Positions 46,701-57,494 of a stretch of DNA of 64,000 bases are shown piece by piece; position 1 is the stretch's first letter, and each line of letters begins with the position of its first letter. The notes beneath the pieces are model-generated. The model saw only the letters and a program-made list of their open reading frames with translations, ran no database searches and was not told the origin of the DNA. The DNA is from Isoetes taiwanensis. Taxonomy: Eukaryota; Streptophyta; Lycopodiopsida; Isoetales; Isoetaceae. The translations under genes were made by a program, and so were the position numbers. The DNA is taken from the NCBI GenBank assembly GCA_021234155.1, contig JAJEKV010000046.1, positions 762,280 to 826,279 of the forward strand, given 5' to 3'.

Positions 46701-47300
46701 GCATGACATTCCCGCTTGGCCGCCGGGTTGCAAGGTCAGGTGGTCTTCCTCCTGCTTTCTATACGCCTCGTCGTTATGACTTCTCCCTCAACGGAAGATT
46801 ATGCCCTCGCCTTAGCTCGTTGATGCTAAATGGCATCGATGTCTAACGCCTTTCCTCGCACTCAGTATTTTTGTCATTTTTATGCTTCTTCCATTTGAAA
46901 CTCATAATGCGCAAGTTGGTGAAGGTTTAGATCCTTCTTTTCGATGTGACTGCGGACTCGCACGTAGTTCGAGGTTGACATCTAGAAAATTTTTGATGCC
47001 AAGTTTACTGGCTATTCTTCCCATTTGATGAAGATTGATGATAGGCCTGGGTGTCCCGGTTCTACCTGCTTGTCGGTTGAGGTTGTCGCTGTGCTTCCCT
47101 CTTTGGTCTGCTTTTCGGTCTCCCTCTCCTTATCTCGTCTACATCATCGGCCGGACCTTGATGTCTTTCAAGAAGTTGCTTCTAGCTCTTAAGTGGGCTC
47201 GCCCCCGTATCAAAGCAACGTCAGATATTCTAGAGTCTAAGGGTCCACTTGAGAAGGGCTCTCCTACAACATTTTGGGCTCTATAAGCAAAGCAAGATGG
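43740..47300. other. GC-richer block of unknown origin
   Basis: The base composition rises clearly against the AT-rich flanks. The block holds many medium open frames on both strands, such as 45348-45659 (-), 44506-44865 (+) and 46174-46500 (+). None resembles a family I recognise and no splice-consistent chain could be built. The minus-strand frames are rich in Lys/Arg/Gln and look gag-like, which is only suggestive. It may be the decayed body of a retroelement. Confidence 0.35.
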
Positions 47301-48479
47301 CTCGAGCGAAGACATCGAGACATATCTATAATCTCCAAGTCTATGGACATTAGGACGGTGGTATGGCATGAAATGAGGGTTGTTTTGCAAAACCTCATGA
47401 TGTTTGAGGATACTTTAAGGTCCTAGCAAAGTTGGTTTGGGGAATCCAATCTCTACACATGGAGGACTTGGGCAGCTCTAGACTCTAGCTCCTTTCTAGG
47501 TATCCCGGCAATAGGGAGTGTCAATGTGGCTACCAGATAAGTCAAACTCTATTAGAAGGACACCTAAATTAGGTCAAGGTTTATGCCTTTGTACCAGCTT
47601 GACTTTGGGTTGCTATGCCGAGGTCTAGATGACTATAACAAAGGGGTGTTCTTGGGCACTTCTATCTCCTGGAGTAAGGCATCAGCTTTGAGTCGAGGAG
47701 CAATGCTTACTTGGTACTAATGGGGTATGCTTCTATTTACAAACAAACCACAGTTTGGAAAACAATTCAAGGGTTTGAGCAATTCTTGGTCATTTTGAGC
47801 CGGGGTTTGAGCCGCCTAACGGTCCGGCTACAACAAAATTTCTCAAAGCATTTGGAGCTCAGAGCTCAAGTTATGGAGAACACATGGATCACCATTTTGA
47901 GGGATGGGATTTAGTTCAGAGCGGTCCTATTACAACAAATTCCCGGCGATTTGGGCTTTCTGTAGCTCAAGTTATGGAGGTTGGAACATTAATAATGAAA
48001 GTTTCATTTTGCTCTGGCGTAACATGGTATTGACTCTAAATGGGTTAAGCTTGTCCAATTTGGGTGATGTAAGGGGTCTAGCGGATTACGCACAGACTCA
48101 TCGGGGATTAGGCCCGAGGAATTGACCCCTTATTTAGTCGATTTGGAGGCGTTTGGGGCGCTTTTGGGGCATGGTCGTTAGCGGACAAAAATGAACTTTT
48201 TCATTTTAAGTTCTTTGGCTGACATGTGAGACATCACTGTTCAAAGTAATGGAGTTTTAACTAAAACAAAAGCTAGAACCGGTCGCTTAACTCAATTAAA
48301 GCAAGATTGCACATGTTACTTTGTTAAAAACTCTTTATATTACAACAAAATTTTCTATTATTTACAAAAGTATACTTCGTTCAGTTACGTATTGCTCTAT
48401 TCTTAGAAGGTTGGCGAGCCATTCTACTAAGACAAATTTTGTTGCATAGATCTGCAAGATGCGTGGGGTGAATTAAAAG
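47301..48479. other. No recognisable gene
   Basis: The text GCTCAAGTTATGGAG occurs twice (about 47860-47880 and 47955-47975) within a diverged duplication that also repeats a TACAACAAA-TT segment. No coding region could be assigned. Confidence 0.4.
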
Positions 48480-49615
48480 ATTGTCCAGCGGTCAAACTTA
48501 TGAAACATATCAGCGAGAACGCGAGAAGCGGGGGTTACTTTCATCCCACAATGAAGCGGCGTTGGTTATGGAAAGGCGGTTCCTATCGTTGAGTCTTGTC
48601 GCATTTCACGGCTTCCTTTTGCTATATTCTTGCTTGACGGGGACAGCTATTGATCTATGGGCGAGGTTTCAATGCCTATGAGTCTTGACTTGTTAGGCAG
48701 TATCAGTGATGATGTAATTGCTTTCAGCGAGGCTCTGCATTTAGTCAACAATATTTTAGCCACCGGCAGCACTAACATCATGGCATTACGACTAATTGCA
48801 ACTTATCGTCTTGGAAGATGTGATGCATGAGCTAGCAAAATTTTCTGACCATGCATCATATCTAAATTCTACAATGCAAATGTAGAGGTATAATGAATTG
48901 ATAACCCGGTGGAAATATTTAATTTCGCTGAGGCAGTGGTTAGAATCCCCTCAAAGCGATACACCTATCTTCCTAGATGGAAAAGCGGCTACGGGGAAGA
49001 CATTTGTCTTGAAATAGCGCCTTTCACCGTTAGGTGGCAATGGAGGCATAGTCTGCTTAGATGCTTGATACGGCAACTCTGGCGGCTTCGCCTATATGCG
49101 GTGACGAACGACCCACTCCTGTTCGGATCCTGTAATTAGAAAACAATCTTTGAGGCGCATTGATGTTAGACAATGAACCGGGAAGCGGCCACAACTCATC
49201 ATTGAAGCCAAGGTCATTATTTGGGATGGTTCCAAGTAGCCAATAAGGCCGTTATAGAAAAGCGTAAATCACGTCTTTTGCGGTTGTGTGGAAACAACCT
49301 TCCTTTTGGTGGAAAACATTTTATAGGCTACTTTGGCGACTTTAGACAAATTGCCACAATAGTGAAGGATCATGACATTAAGTATACCATAAAATCATCA
49401 TCATTATGGAGGCAACTTTGTTGTACGTGGGGATTTGTATCGGCCCGTCACAATCACGGGGGAGATCGAGCTCATGCGGTTTGTTGACAACATTGGGAAG
49501 GCGGGGCAAACCACGGTATCCTTGGATTTATTCAATACAACTACTGGCGTCATTGTCTGAGTTGAATTCCTTTATCCACAGGTGTCGCCAGCGACCCGTT
49601 GGAATGTGACTAGCG
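48480..49615 (+). pseudogene. Decayed PIF1/Helitron-type helicase
   Basis: Pieces in several frames line up in order with the helicase part of Helitron Rep/Hel proteins. TYQREREKRGLLSSHNEAAL (48496-48560) matches the segment before the helicase. FLDGKAATGKTF holds a Walker A motif GKAATGKT (48979-49002). LIIEAKVIIWDG (about 49195-49230) corresponds to Walker B, with Gly where the catalytic Glu is expected. NNLPFGGKHF and YFGDFRQIA (about 49291-49355) match motif III. Many stops and frameshifts separate them. No Rep (HUH) domain was seen. It ends immediately before repeat C copy 2. Confidence 0.72.
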
Positions 49616-49628
49616 AATTTAAACTTGC

Positions 49629-50460
49629 ATAAGGCACCAAAATTAAAACACTATATGGTTTTCCCATAGTTTATGACCAAAAACCATTTTACAAAAATAA
49701 TACATGTAAGTGGGTTGATATCATTAAAACCATATATGGCCGGTATATGGTTTAATGTAGCACACTTCATGTGTATGGTTTATAGATATCTTTATTTTTG
49801 ACATTCTAAATGTAGTGGGTTTGTATATGATTATTTAATGGTGGTTTTAGAACATGTTTAGTAGGTATAGTTTAGCATAATGCTTCATGAATGTGGTTCT
49901 TAGAGTGTTAAAACTACATGATTAAATATTGTGGTAAGTTAACCTGTTTAATTTTTAAGTCACCATTGGTTGGTGGTCCATAACCTTTCATGTGTAATGC
50001 ATCAAAACCATAATGGCTTAGTAGTAAGTAGCACTGATTTTTTAGCACTATTTTGACCTGGTTAAGGTTACAAATCACTGGTGTTTTGTTGTCCAAAGCA
50101 TTCCAAATTGATTTCTTTACACCTCATTATATTATAGCTTTGCATGTAGTGTTTTATTTAATAGAACATAAATACTACCCCTTTGTAATCACTAGTGTTT
50201 TCCCCTTTGGAATCACTAGTGTTTTTGTTGTTCGAAGCATTACAAGTTAGTTTATTAACTCCTCATTGCATTATAGCTTTACATCTAGTGGTTTTTACAT
50301 GTAGTAGCTTAATCATTAATACTTTCCAATTCATAGCCTGAGTGGTTTCTCCATATGTAGTAGCTTAATCATTAGTACTTTCCAATTCATAGCCTGAGTG
50401 GTTTCTCCATGTAATACTTTTGATCATTAATAGTTTTCCATTCATAAGGTGACATACATC
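49629..50460. repeat. Repeat C, copy 2, with subterminal repeats
   Basis: It starts GCATAAGGCACCAAAATTAA at 49629 and is nearly identical to 36294-36566 for 270 bp. It then continues with TGGTTT/AAACCA-rich sequence and internal duplications: a GAAGCATTACAA-type segment near 50095 and 50235, and a 56-bp tandem repeat (50301-50455). No coding capacity. Class unknown; subterminal short repeats suggest a DNA transposon end. Confidence 0.6.
50301..50455. repeat. Tandem repeat, unit 56 bp, about 2.7 copies
   Basis: Units beginning GTAGTAGCTTAATCATTA at 50301 and 50357, with a diverged third at about 50411. Each ends in GAGTGGTTTCTCCAT. Confidence 0.85.
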
Positions 50461-50520
50461 ATGTTCTACACTCCGGAGCCAAGGAATCGAACCTTGCATC
50501 AACCATACCCCATAGTCTAG

Positions 50521-50552
50521 CGATATAACGATATAACGATATAACGATATAA
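50521..50552. repeat. Four exact copies of CGATATAA
   Basis: An uninterrupted 8-bp tandem repeat. Confidence 0.95.
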
Positions 50553-51197
50553 GAATACTTGGTGGAGATTCATAAAAAAAGAGAACAATGTTATTATTAC
50601 CTCAACACAGCAAGAATTGAATTGCAGCAATTGAATTGTCAGTGGCAGCAGCAAGTTATTCTAGTGCTCAGAATATTATTTAGGTAAAACTTAGTTAAAA
50701 CAGAAACAACACAGCTCGAACAAGAGTCAGAAAATAATGATCGAGCCAAAAATTTGATTATAGCAATATTTGGGAAGCTTATAAGAAATGAATTATGCAA
50801 AGATCTTTAATCCAATAAAAGCAATAGAAGTCTGAATAGCATACGTTACTAATTTGCAAAGAATTGGATAAGAAAGACTTATTAGGGCAAGGATAATATA
50901 ATTTACCTCATTGATGAATTTAACTTCAGTCTTTGCTCTCATAGGTGGATATCTGCTCTAACATAAGGCTGTGTTGTTCTCTTTAAGATAAATGGGTTAG
51001 TGCAAACAGGTTTGGACAAACATGAAAATAAGGGAAAACAATACCTGATAAAACCAAGAAATGACTAATATTTTTCATCTTCAACTTCTAACAGGATATT
51101 CAGATCTGACATTTGAAAATACTTGCAAACAAGGGGGGAATCCAAGGAATTTTTTTATGTGCATATGATCTGCTATCAAAAGCTCAGGTAAGCCTAC

Positions 51198-51326
51198 CTG
51201 TGAGATTGCCAGTAGTTCCGGGAAACTTAGAAGTGTCGGCAAGGTGCAAAACCATGCCAGAGCTCCGCTGGAGCAGATTTTCACATTTTCCCATATCCTT
51301 TATATCTGAATTCAAACGATGCGCAC
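51198..51326 (-). other. Exon-like segment of unknown gene
   Basis: On the minus strand a 129-bp open segment is preceded by a TTTACAG acceptor and followed by GTAGGC. It reads AHRLNSDIKDMGKCENLLQR followed by SSGMVLHLADTSKFPGTTGN. The composition looks coding. Another coding-like stretch on the same strand (ILQELLVLDMFKKPAARKLN, about 51640-51760) could be upstream, but phases do not join directly. I do not recognise the protein; it may be a remnant of an intron-containing gene. Confidence 0.3.
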
Positions 51327-51799
51327 CTGTAAATCAGAGTAAAGATCACAGATGCAAAATAAATTTCTAGTTCCGTACATATAACCTAAATGCAAACAAG
51401 TGGAAAGGGGCATATCACCCAAATACATGGGATTCTTTGAATGGTTGATTTGGCTACCTAAATTAGCAAAAATGCCTCTTTTCATTTAAGTTTATCAGAT
51501 TTTTCTGTAAGTAAAGGGAAAATCCTATTCCCTACAATATTTACCGGAATTTTCCTTCTAATAGGAACTACCAAGCTACATTGAAATTTTCGGATGATAT
51601 AAGGGTTCTAAATAACATTACTCTTCAATAAACCACCGGTGTTATCAAAGGGTGTGAGACTCACAATTTTGTCATGCTCTCACTTCCATCATCGCCATGC
51701 TCTTTATTATTTAACTTCCTTGCTGCTGGCTTCTTGAACATATCAAGTACCAACAATTCCTGTAGTATTCCTTTTCCTTGGATTTCTTACCATATTTGT

Positions 51800-54098
51800 T
51801 ATCTGCACATAATCTCACAGAGTTAGTTGCTGTATAAGATCTAAAATCTAGTAAGAATATCTCCATTTAGTTAAAATAAAAGCCTCCACATTCTGCTGCT
51901 AAATCATCTTACCTAAACATTGTTCTTTTATCTCAATTTTGTAGCAATCTAATACTTGGTGATTTACAAAGACTGCAAGGTAAAACAACAGCACCAATCT
52001 GAAATCTCTGAATAGCAACAAATACCACTGTCTTACATAAAACATCATCAAAATCTTCAGGTAAGTTGATTATAGCATAGAAATTTATCAAAACTTAATT
52101 ATGGCATAGTCATTGTAAAACAAGAAACGGAGACTAAATTATAACTTTGTAGAAAGGGCCAAAACAAACTTTGGCGAGAGAAATCTGCGCTTCGGAGATA
52201 AGGAGATTAAAATCGTTGCCCAATGCCTTTGTCTTTGCGATCGAGAATAGGCGACCAAGTGAGCATCAAAATACGGATTAAGCTACGTTAGCATTCGCAT
52301 GTTGTCTTTATATGGGAAAAGTGCAAGCAAATCTTCTGTATTTGCTCCCTCACCCTTTTTACTTGGGTAATCCACTTGTAGACACACACTGCCGCCATAT
52401 TTCAGCCTGGCCCTTCGAAAGCGAGGAAACCCTAAACGAAAATGATGAAATGGAAAGCGATATTACCACCTAAAACCAAAATTTAACAAAAAATATAAAT
52501 TTTATATTTGGATTTTACTTTTAATAAAAAGACCTTCTCTTTCTTAAATCCTTTTAGGAAAGTTTTAAGAATGCCCTTGTATTTTCGCGTATTTGCCAGA
52601 ATGCCCTATATTTTTGTTATTTGTAAAAATGCCCTTAATTCTAGACAATGAAAATTTTCTGTAATAGCAATGTGATGCTCAGAGCAATTTGTTGCATGGG
52701 ATTGTGATTGAGGAGAGGAAATTGAAGGTGTAATTCCTATAGTTTGGGGCTGGGGTGTTGATTTCAACAATAGGAGAAAGCACTTTACATCAATTTCTTC
52801 TCCAAATTTCCTCGATTGCTGTTCATACATATGCAATTTCCTAAATTGGGCCAATGGAATTCCAGATTCCTCAGTTCCTCTTCACTTTTCAATGCAAGTC
52901 GCGGCTACCACAATAGCCCTCAATTCAGCGTCTCACTACTCTTGGCCAAGTAGGGCAAGTGGCACTATGGCGGATCTTCAACCCATAGAGGCTATTTTCG
53001 ACTTTTTCTTTACACACACAGTCCTGCTGCTTTTTATTTTGAAATACTAGGTTCCTCCTACTGAGAATCTACCTAGGAGAAATTTAAAAATACCCTATAT
53101 TTTCACACATCAAAATGCCACACTTGTGTTTATAATTGCTCAAAATTGCGCACTATTTTTATACTTCCCTATGCATGTTGTTCCAGTATAAAATATTCTT
53201 CTTGGATAGTTGTTCCAGTATAAAATATTCTAGTCAAATCTATCTCTTCTGGTTCGCAAATTTGGAAACTGAACACCTCAACTCCAATCCATAAGACCAA
53301 ATTCGATTTTCTCAAGCACAATCCCACATGCAACAAATTGCTCCAAGCTGCAGATTAGCCTGGGAAGCAAATGGAGTTATGCCACAAATCAGATAATAAA
53401 GCTCCAAAGATCCTATCTGCCATTGCTGGAAGAGTAAGTAGCAGAGTTTATTGGGATGCTCGATGTACAGAAATTTCGGTATACGGCATGCATTCAGAAT
53501 AGCACAATACAGAGAAGGCATGCAAAATTCTGGGTCATCGGAGAGAGGCACCATAATCCCGAGAGCTCACACTTCAAGGTAAGAGCGCATTGTTGCCGTA
53601 GCCATGGCGGAACATACTTTCACACAATGTTTTTTGGAGATTTAACGTTCAAGTTTGGAATCTGCAATAAATGTGTGAAAATTCATTATTGGAGTTAGTT
53701 GAGACTAGAGGAGTGTCAAATTTTACTATCCAAAGTTAGGGCCACAGTTTATTCAAGGGTATCTAATGAAGTTTGCCTAACCCGCAGTAGGAGAACACCC
53801 GTAATTAAGAAATTTTAAGGTGTCTGCATGTTTCCTTGAATTCTAAGAAATAAGAATGGTGTCTGCATGTACAGTTCTTTCTAAGAAATTCTAAGGTGTT
53901 CGATTGTCCATGCTCTTAAATTACACGTAAAGTTAGGGGGGGAGGAAATTTCAGTCTATTACAGGTCTACGTTAAAACATATAATATTTTGTGTGCAACG
54001 TTAAATGGGGTGGGCAACATTTTCTTGAATTTGTGGTCAATAACAATTTCTTTATTTTCGAATAATTGCTACTTCCTCGCAGAAGGGGAAAAAAATAT
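51800..54098. other. Intergenic, no recognisable gene
   Basis: AT-rich sequence with no coding region I can support. Confidence 0.45.
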
Positions 54099-54320
54099 AC
54101 TTTCTTGTCAAAGTAGGTAAATCTACATGGAGGATCAGAAAGGTAATATTTTCTTGTCCACGTAGGGGAATCTACTTGGAGGATCATAAAGGGTTTACTT
54201 TCTAGTCCAAGTAGGGAAACCTAATTGGAGGATCAGAAAGTGTTGGGAATGCCATTACTGTTCAAGTGAGGGATGCCTACTTGATGGATCAGTATGGAGA
54301 TTTTTCTTGTCCAAGTGTGG
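54099..54320. repeat. Imperfect tandem repeat with internal dyads
   Basis: About five diverged units of 45-60 bp, each with a form of TTTCTTGTCCAAGTAGG, then CTACTTGGAGGATCA and GAAAG. CAAGTAGG and CTACTTGG within a unit are inverse complements, so every unit can form a small stem. Confidence 0.75.
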
Positions 54321-55035
54321 AAGTGCTGTATGGTTTAGGCAAAGTTATGTAAAATATTATTCCCTCAATGTTGCCTACTAATATAATAAAGATGGCAAGG
54401 GATAATATTAAGGGATAATTCTTCTAAAAGCCTATTGTTATTTAAAAGGGCAATGTCTATTTTGGGAAGGACCTTTACCTTTTCTTAAAGGGCCAGCTAC
54501 TACGAAAGGAAGGGAGACTTCAACATGTGGTAACTCGGTGACCAAAGATTAGAATGCAGCGATCCTTACCTTTCTGGAAAGCTCTTGGAGTCTAGTGATA
54601 TTGCGGAAAAGGTGGGCAGGGATCAAACTAGACTGCGCGTGGAGATCTGCAAATAGAGATCTCAATTCAAGTTGATGACTGATACTATTATTCTTCATCC
54701 TCAAACCAATGTAATTTCCCTTGATCGAAGGCTGAGGTTTAGCAGCGGTGAGCAATAGCCAGAAGCCAGTTAATCCAGTGTGTAGCTTTGCCAGTATAGC
54801 CTTTCGGAGGTGGACCCGGTTGGGCGGGTAAGTATTGTACCATTTGTAATATGTTCTAGAATGACTAAAGTTCTATTGCTTGTTTGTATATTCAAAAATT
54901 CTACGATATTCAAAAGAGGCCATATTCCTTCAATCGTATCAGTTTGATAATGGTTAATCAATTTAATTTAGTAGTTTTAATGTCATACCACATTGGCAGC
55001 ATCCCCCTAGGATATATGATGACTCATTCTCAGAC

Positions 55036-55124
55036 ACACACCACACATGATGAAACTCGCACTCACCCACTTCATCCTCAACGCACACCACACGCGATGA
55101 GACTTGCACTCATCCACTTCTCCA
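55036..55124. repeat. Duplicated segment, about 45 bp
   Basis: CACACCACACATGATGAAAC and CACACCACACGCGATGAGAC each head a copy with CTCGCACTCA(C/T)CCACTT-type continuation. Confidence 0.7.
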
Positions 55125-55140
55125 CCAAATGCTAATTACG

Positions 55141-55655
55141 AAGATTGTTTTTGGGTGCCTTATACCACTATTGATAGCCACTGGCCTTTAAGTGAAATCT
55201 ATAAATAATCACCATGACAATTAACCCAGTACTAAAAACCATGCTACAAACCACAACCATTTTATAGCAGATAATACAAAACTAGCATGAATAACCACCA
55301 TGGCATTTAAATTGGTGTAAAAAACCACGTTATAAACTACAACTTCTTTAAGCCATATGACAATAGAATGCTATATTTGAAGTGGTATTGAATAACCATG
55401 CTGCAAACCAGTATTGATTTAATAAACCATAAAAAACCAGCATGAAGACCATCGTTGATGCTAGAAACCATTTAATAAACTAATGCTAATTTTAATAAAC
55501 CATAATATAACAAAGAAGCAACATGAATAACCACATACTAGTTATGAAAACCACTACGTTGTGTGGTTTTTATTAAGAATAAAATTTTTACCATAAAAAA
55601 CCACATCTACAGTGGTTTTTTGGTGGTTTATTATGGTGGTTAAATTTTTGGATGC
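55141..55655. repeat. AAACCA-rich repeat related to repeat C
   Basis: Dense AAACCA / ACCATG motifs between TTTTTGGGTGCCTTATACC (55149-55167) and TTTTTGGATGCCTTGTGC (about 55645-55662). The latter is the inverse complement of the repeat C start (GCACAAGGCAxCC). It may be one end of a repeat C element or a small related element. It abuts LTR-like sequence. Confidence 0.5.
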
Positions 55656-55769
55656 CTTGTGCTGACTCAAGGTGACTAGAGGGCCACTGCCCTTATTCGA
55701 CTTAACCCACTGGAAAGTGAACTCCACTCCACGGGTGTCGAGCCCGGCCATGCCTTACCCACACCTAGT

Positions 55770-56388
55770 GGCAAGCCATTAGACCTAGTCTATTGTGATC
55801 CCCTAGGTTTTTACACAACCGTAGGGATCCATCAAGAGTCCAACACCTAACCTCCTTCTCGCCAAGTCCGCCCCTTCACCCACAACCAGGTGTGGTTCTT
55901 GTATTCAATAGGCTAAACATACTAACTCAGGCGTCAAGGCGATTAGGCTATTGAATTGACGAAATACCGGGGTCCTTGGCCCGCCCTCTTGTTCGAATGC
56001 TTCCATGTCGCTGCCTTGCTTGGAGATGTGGCCTGAAAGGAAGTCCGACGAGCTGGGGCGCCAGCATCTTGGGAGTCTAATTGACTCTTTGAAACGCCAA
56101 AACGGAGCTCGGAAGGTTCGTGGGTGAAAAAGGGAAAGTTAGGGTTTGGTGGCCTATGTAGGCTATCGGCTAGGGTTAGGGTTTCCATGACCCTTGGTAT
56201 GCCTCTTAATGGTTAGAGGTCTAAAGTGCGCATTACTGATAAATGTGTGCACACTCTGCAAGTTGCCCCTAGGGGCTTACTTTGCTTGGTTATACGCCGG
56301 GCGCATTAACGCCAATCGGATGGCGGCGGTAATGCTGACGGCAGCACGGTATACGCCTTGAGACCGTATATCGCATCGAACGCCACAT
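55770..56388 (-). mobile_element. Partial LTR of gypsy-like family, copy D3
   Basis: GGCAAGCCATTAGACCTAGT, CCTTCACCCACAACCAGGTG, TAGGTTAGGGTTTCCATGAC-like and TCTAAAGTGCGCA segments match LTR D1 (36567-37545) in the same order. It ends GAACGCCACA at 56387 without the purine-tract sequence beyond, so only part of an LTR remains. Its outer part is replaced by the AAACCA-rich repeat. Confidence 0.72.
55943..56188 (-). other. Short conserved open frame in LTR D3
   Basis: An 81-codon frame paralogous to that in LTR D1 (37088-37360). It begins METLTLADSLHRPPNPNFPF and keeps the reading frame despite nucleotide divergence and indels. Function unknown. Confidence 0.35.
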
Positions 56389-57011
56389 CCGCGTAATCCG
56401 CTAAAACTAGATCATCCATGCAAAATCCGGTGCTCAAACCCAATGTGGGCTTCTTATTCGGATCCTTTGTATTGAAATGGAAAAAGCCAAATAGGGTGCA
56501 AAACACACAAATCTTGAGGCGTAAGGAACAAAGGAAAAAGGTCGCTAATCCGCATTGGTATCGAACGCACTCCATAACCACCGCAACAAAATAACACATG
56601 TCTCTCTAAGATAAAAAATGTTATGATGCTTTCAATCTGTCTCAAACTAGCATTGCTTTCTAGGGTTTGAGCCTGATTCTTGGTTCCCCCCATAGCCAAC
56701 AAAGCTAAACTCGAATACTCGCTAGAAACCGAGTAAAGGTATCGTGGAATTGAACATTACGTAGTAATGCGTGCAAATAAACAATCCCTTACAAGCATCA
56801 AAATCAAGAACATGGGGTTATATAATGTGCTTTCTCAGGTTTAAGCTGTGGGGGTCCGTGGAGGTACATAAATTTTTTCCAAGACAAGAAAAAAAAAAAT
56901 TACATTTTGGTGTGACCCGACTCAAGAAACACTGTAGATCTAGCAAACACACAACCCACTAAACTGTATGCATTACATATTTAGATTCCTCCAAGAAACA
57001 AACATTTCAAC

Positions 57012-57175
57012 AGCAAACAAGGCATTTTTTTGTATTGGTGGGTGAATTAGTGGATCAATCCCAATCAAAAAAACTTTTGTCATGGAGGAGACAAGCAAAC
57101 ATGGCATTTTTTTGCATTGGTGGGCGAATTAGTGGATCAATCCCAATCAAAAAAACTTTTGTCATGGAGGAGACG
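57012..57175. repeat. Recent tandem duplication, unit 82 bp
   Basis: 57012-57093 and 57094-57175 differ at only a few bases. Both contain GGATCAATCCCAATCAAAAA and TTTTGTCATGGAGGAGAC. The low divergence means it is young. Confidence 0.92.
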
Positions 57176-57494
57176 CTTTGGCTTTGGCATCAATGTTTTG
57201 CTCCTCTACAAAACTTGCTCCTCAGATGTTTGCTCTCTGTGACAAAAATCCAATCAGAGGTCTTCAAGGAATTCTCTCATTTCTATGGTAAGGAAACATG
57301 TATTTTCTTATGCTTTTGCAATCCTTGTTCCATGACAAGGACCAAAGATTTCTTCAGGCCAATTTTCATAAAGTATGATTTAAGCCACTTCACCCTCGGA
57401 ACACAGAGGGCAACCCTCCGTGCGCAGCACCTTGTTTATTTTTCACACAATTGATGTAGATCTAATGGCTCATGTTCAATGTTGCTGAGATGGC

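Noticed and set aside
50521-50552. Possible CRISPR-like or origin iterons
   Set aside because: Four exact 8-bp units without spacers; a simple microsatellite in a plant genome.
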